DNA from: Bdellovibrionaceae bacterium UBA6776
GTDB taxonomy: Bacteria > Bdellovibrionota > Bdellovibrionia > Bdellovibrionales > UBA1609
Direction: 5' to 3'
NCBI GenBank assembly: GCA_002453155.1
Contig: DKGG01000029.1
Coordinates: 1 to 25,015 of the forward strand
DNA length: 25,015 bases
The stretch's first letter is position 1, and each line of letters opens with the position of its first letter. Shown here piece by piece: positions 22,822 through 25,015 of the stretch. Under the pieces are notes generated by a model. That model saw only the letters and a program-made list of their open reading frames with translations, made no database searches and had not been told where the DNA came from. The translations under genes and the position numbers were made by a program.

Positions 22822-24215
22822 TCCACCCATCCCCTTTGTTTGAGCAAACCTTCAAACTTGCGCAAGTCTTCTCCTGTCAGAAGCTCTTTTGCAGAGGCTT
22901 TCAATTTGCTCTGAAAGCGCTGAAAAGTTTCGTCCGGATAGAGTTTTCTTAATGTATGAATGGCCAAATTCATAGCCTTCTTTTTTTCAATTTGGGTAGA
23001 AAGCTCCCATAAAAAGCTCGAAATCACCATAGAATCGCCGTAGAGCGACCCGCGAATGGAGTTCCACATGCGAGGTTGTGAAATATCTCGCTTGTATTGG
23101 CCTTTCATATAAGCTGCATCTCCAAAAATCGAGCGGTCCAAATGCATGGCTGTAAAGAAATCGCAATAGGCCTCATTTAAGCTTCCGCCTTCTCCTTGAA
23201 AGGGAAGTCCAGCCAGTCGGGCCACAATGGCATGAACGCTTTCGTGAACCACAATGGACGGATCTTGAGGAATGTCTTTGTAAGTGATGCCGTCGCCGCG
23301 ACCCAAGCGAACTTTATTTTGATAAGAGAACATAGCGTTGGTTTTGTCCGGATACCCAATGTCAGTCTCCACTTGAAGCTTTCCGGCCCAGCTCCAGCCG
23401 AGATTTTCTTCAAACCATAGGTTTGCCTTTTGAAGGATAAAGAAGGCTTGAACCTGGTTGAACTTGGAATCCTCCACATCAAAATGAAGAGGGTCATCGG
23501 AGATGGTGATGTTTTCACCGCTGGCCGAAGTCACATGGAGTTTTTGACTGCTCAAGGGACTTCCTTTGTGAACTTCCGAGAGTTCCACCTCTGTCAGTGG
23601 GCTTCTGCGGGGACCATCGGGAAACACGAAAGCTTTTAAATCGATAAAGTCAGATCCTGTGGGAGGAGTGAAATGGCTTCCCACGGGAGTTTTTTCGAGA
23701 ACTTTGAAACTGCGGGCGTCCAAATCAATGGCAAAAAGATGGTTCTTTTTATCCAAGGCGACCACTTCGTAAACGGGGATCATTTGTTTTTTACCGTTTT
23801 TCCAATAAGGCTTGATGGAATCCAATTTATATTTGGGCAGCTGCTTTTGAGCTTGAGCCAAGAGAGACTTTTCGTCCCAGATCTTTGGAAAGGTGAAATC
23901 TATTTTTGAGGAGGGCCCTAAAATGACCTGCGCTCCAAATTCCTCTAGAGATTTCGATTTGGAATTGGACTCGAGCATTTTGATCCACGCATCTTTGACG
24001 GGAGTGCCGCGGAAGAGTTGCTCTTTCCAAACCACTTTGGATTTTGCAAATGCGATGTTGTCTGTTTGCGAGCTCTCCACCGAATACACCTTTTGCAGGT
24101 TTTGGAGTCTTTCCGTTTCGGTTGAGTTTGCATCCACATGCAAAGTTTCAAACGGAACCACCTGAGAGCAAGAAACGGCGGCAAAAGTTAAGAAAAGCAG
24201 TATGAGTCTTCCCAT
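22818..24215 (-). CDS. thermolysin-like (M4-type gluzincin) metallopeptidase lipoprotein, cassette 2
   Basis: 465 aa from the ATG at 24215, supported by AGGAG 4 nt upstream and by the signal peptide MGRLILLFLTFAAVSCSQ with lipobox AVSC (Cys16); upstream in-frame sequence is non-coding. Same architecture and same length as 10404-11801. A propeptide-like first half carries KKQMIPVYEVVALDKKNHLF. The conserved block has LQKANLWFEENLGWSWAGKL and the zinc site DPSIVVHESVHAIVA (His324, Glu325, His328). Twenty residues after the second His comes GGSLNEAYCD (Glu348, Asp352). GSLYGDSMVISSFLW carries Tyr392 at the thermolysin His231 position. The divergence from its sister is even along the protein, indicating an old duplication. 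It lies 88 bp after the small exported protein with a terminator hairpin between them. Confidence 0.83.
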   Translation of the reverse strand: MGRLILLFLTFAAVSCSQVVPFETLHVDANSTETERLQNLQKVYSVESSQTDNIAFAKSKVVWKEQLFRGTPVKDAWIKMLESNSKSKSLEEFGAQVILGPSSKIDFTFPKIWDEKSLLAQAQKQLPKYKLDSIKPYWKNGKKQMIPVYEVVALDKKNHLFAIDLDARSFKVLEKTPVGSHFTPPTGSDFIDLKAFVFPDGPRRSPLTEVELSEVHKGSPLSSQKLHVTSASGENITISDDPLHFDVEDSKFNQVQAFFILQKANLWFEENLGWSWAGKLQVETDIGYPDKTNAMFSYQNKVRLGRGDGITYKDIPQDPSIVVHESVHAIVARLAGLPFQGEGGSLNEAYCDFFTAMHLDRSIFGDAAYMKGQYKRDISQPRMWNSIRGSLYGDSMVISSFLWELSTQIEKKKAMNLAIHTLRKLYPDETFQRFQSKLKASAKELLTGEDLRKFEGLLKQRGWVE

Positions 24216-24243
24216 GACACTCCTTTCAATCGATCCATAAAAG

Positions 24244-24268
24244 AAAAGGGCCAACAAGTGGCCCTTTT
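24244..24268 (-). terminator. intercistronic intrinsic terminator inside cassette 2
   Basis: Perfect 10-bp stem AAAAGGGCCA (24244-24253) and TGGCCCTTTT (24259-24268) with a 5-nt loop. On the minus strand it runs into TTTTCTTTTATGG, a good T-tract. It lies between the small-protein stop (24304) and the protease start (24215). Leaky termination here would give more small protein than protease. Confidence 0.85.
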
Positions 24269-24303
24269 CGAGTTTGGGATGGATGGGGCCTAACCGATCT
24301 TGG

Positions 24304-24690
24304 TTATTCGACCACCAAAGTTTTTTCCAAGTATGTTCCATCTCCATTCATAAAACGAAGTGTGTGCTCGCCAGCGCTGAATTGGCCAAGTCGCACTTCT
24401 TTTGTGAAGGGCACAAGTACCATTATACACATTCCTTGAGTCACATTGGCTACAGAGCGAATTTCATGCATTGTGTCAGAAATGTGATTTACTCTTGCTT
24501 CTTTCCAAGAGTAGCAACCGTTAGGAAACACGCCGCTTTCAACCACGAAAACGTCGGATCCAGTGTCGAATCCACCGGGAACGAAGACATCACTGACGCT
24601 CACGTCGACTTCCTTGACGTCCATTGCTTGAGCGGAAGCGCCAATCACCATTGCTGCAGCAACCAATAATACGGATGTTAGATTTCTCAT
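24304..24690 (-). CDS. small exported two-cysteine protein, cassette 2
   Basis: 128 aa from the ATG at 24690, chosen because AAAGGAG is 6 nt upstream; the ATG at 24696 touches that site and is too close. Signal peptide to about ASA|QA or AQA|MD (residues 20-22). The mature part repeats the cassette 1 protein: VSVSDVFVPGGF, SGVFPNGCY, HEIRS, VTQGMCIMVLVPF and the closing GEHTLRFMNGDGTYLEK. Cys59 and Cys88 are 29 apart, exactly as in the paralogue. The acidic N-terminal mature stretch is shorter than in cassette 1. Family unknown to me; the conserved pairing with the protease is the main clue. Confidence 0.82.
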   Translation of the reverse strand: MRNLTSVLLVAAAMVIGASAQAMDVKEVDVSVSDVFVPGGFDTGSDVFVVESGVFPNGCYSWKEARVNHISDTMHEIRSVANVTQGMCIMVLVPFTKEVRLGQFSAGEHTLRFMNGDGTYLEKTLVVE

Positions 24691-24696
24691 TTGCAT

Positions 24697-24703
24697 CTCC
24701 TTT
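24697..24703 (-). promoter_or_regulatory. strong ribosome-binding site of the cassette 2 small protein
   Basis: AAAGGAG on the minus strand, 6 nt before the ATG at 24690-24688; it excludes the ATG at 24696 as the main start. Confidence 0.75.
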
Positions 24704-24733
24704 GCGAATTGTTTTTAAAGCCAAAGTTATTTG

Positions 24734-24762
24734 TAAATAAGTTAAAGCAAGGGAGATGCCAA
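24734..24762 (-). promoter_or_regulatory. possible promoter of cassette 2
   Basis: On the minus strand TTGGCA (24762-24757) is followed after 17 nt by TATTTA (24739-24734), 43 bases before the start codon, the same distance as the candidate in front of cassette 1. The -35 match is good and the -10 match is poor, so this is tentative. Confidence 0.3.
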
Positions 24763-25015
24763 CTTGAAACGCGTTGCAAAGCCACTTTAGAGGGTTTGCG
24801 TTACAAAATGTCCCATCGGGCCAAAAGTTGAGGAGGATTTTTTGTCGGAAGCGGTTTTGGTCCAGTTGGCTTGCTTTTAGGTGGGAGTGAGGCGGGAGTG
24901 CCCGGTGAAGAATTCTTGATCTTTTGTGGGGGGGGGTGACCTTGCTGATTTGGTGTTCGTGTTTTCTAAGCGCTTGGAAAATTGAGCCCGATTTTGGTGT
25001 TTGAAGGGTTTTGGT
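24763..25015. other. non-coding end of window
   Basis: No gene is supported on either strand from the cassette 2 leader to the end. The plus strand is G/T-rich, with a run of nine G at 24928-24936 and an AGGAGG-like string at about 24831 that is not followed by an open frame of useful length. Confidence 0.5.

Overview
The window looks like a bacterial contig made of two unlike parts. Bases 1-1464 are very GC-rich (about 70% on a line counted by eye) and carry the end of one gene and a MoaB/Mog-domain gene of the kind seen in high-GC Myxococcota-like Deltaproteobacteria. From about 1510 onward the DNA is close to half GC. It carries compact, overlapping operons, many signal peptides and lipoproteins, and a REP-associated (Y1/HUH) transposase whose wording resembles copies I recall from Bdellovibrio relatives. 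The change is abrupt and sits on a GGTTCTT heptamer repeat, so it is either a transferred segment or, more likely, a chimeric contig join. The Bdellovibrionota-like assignment rests on recalled family resemblance, not on a search.

Layout. Bases 1-1464: partial CDS and MoaB-like gene (+). 1676-2272: HUH transposase (-). 2273-2620: non-coding, with a heptamer array and a terminator. 2621-9631: a tightly packed five-gene minus-strand run, transcribed rarD-like permease, msrA (TTG start), trhO, TolC-family outer-membrane protein, RND efflux pump. All junctions overlap by 4 nt or are 7-10 nt apart, and there is no periplasmic adaptor gene. 9650-10435: UbiA-like membrane protein (+), divergent from rarD. 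10404-12235: cassette 1 (-), a small exported two-cysteine protein followed by a thermolysin-like (M4-type) metallopeptidase lipoprotein. 12339-15546: an exported/membrane P-loop NTPase gene overlapping an MscS channel gene (-). 15629-18170: DPM/GtrB-type glycosyltransferase (+) convergent with a TMTC-like TPR membrane protein (-). 18266-20715: MFS permease and ClC protein in an overlapping pair (+). 20847-22247: soluble PAS histidine kinase (+). 22252-22368: a 40-bp-arm inverted repeat that fills the convergent gap. 22372-24690: cassette 2 (-), a paralogue of cassette 1 with an intrinsic terminator between its two core genes and an extra cysteine-rich lipoprotein gene at its end.

The two most distinctive systems are these. 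(1) The duplicated pair of small exported protein plus gluzincin lipoprotein: order, strand, ribosome-binding sites, cysteine spacing and protease length (465 aa in both) are kept, and both proteases have Tyr where thermolysin has its catalytic His231. (2) The NTPase/MscS couple, where a signal-peptide-bearing, multi-helix membrane protein with a cytoplasmic Walker A/B module is translationally overlapped with a minimal MscS channel, suggesting an ATP-controlled mechanosensitive channel. Envelope functions dominate the window (efflux, glycosyl transfer, ion channels, secreted proteases, lipoproteins).
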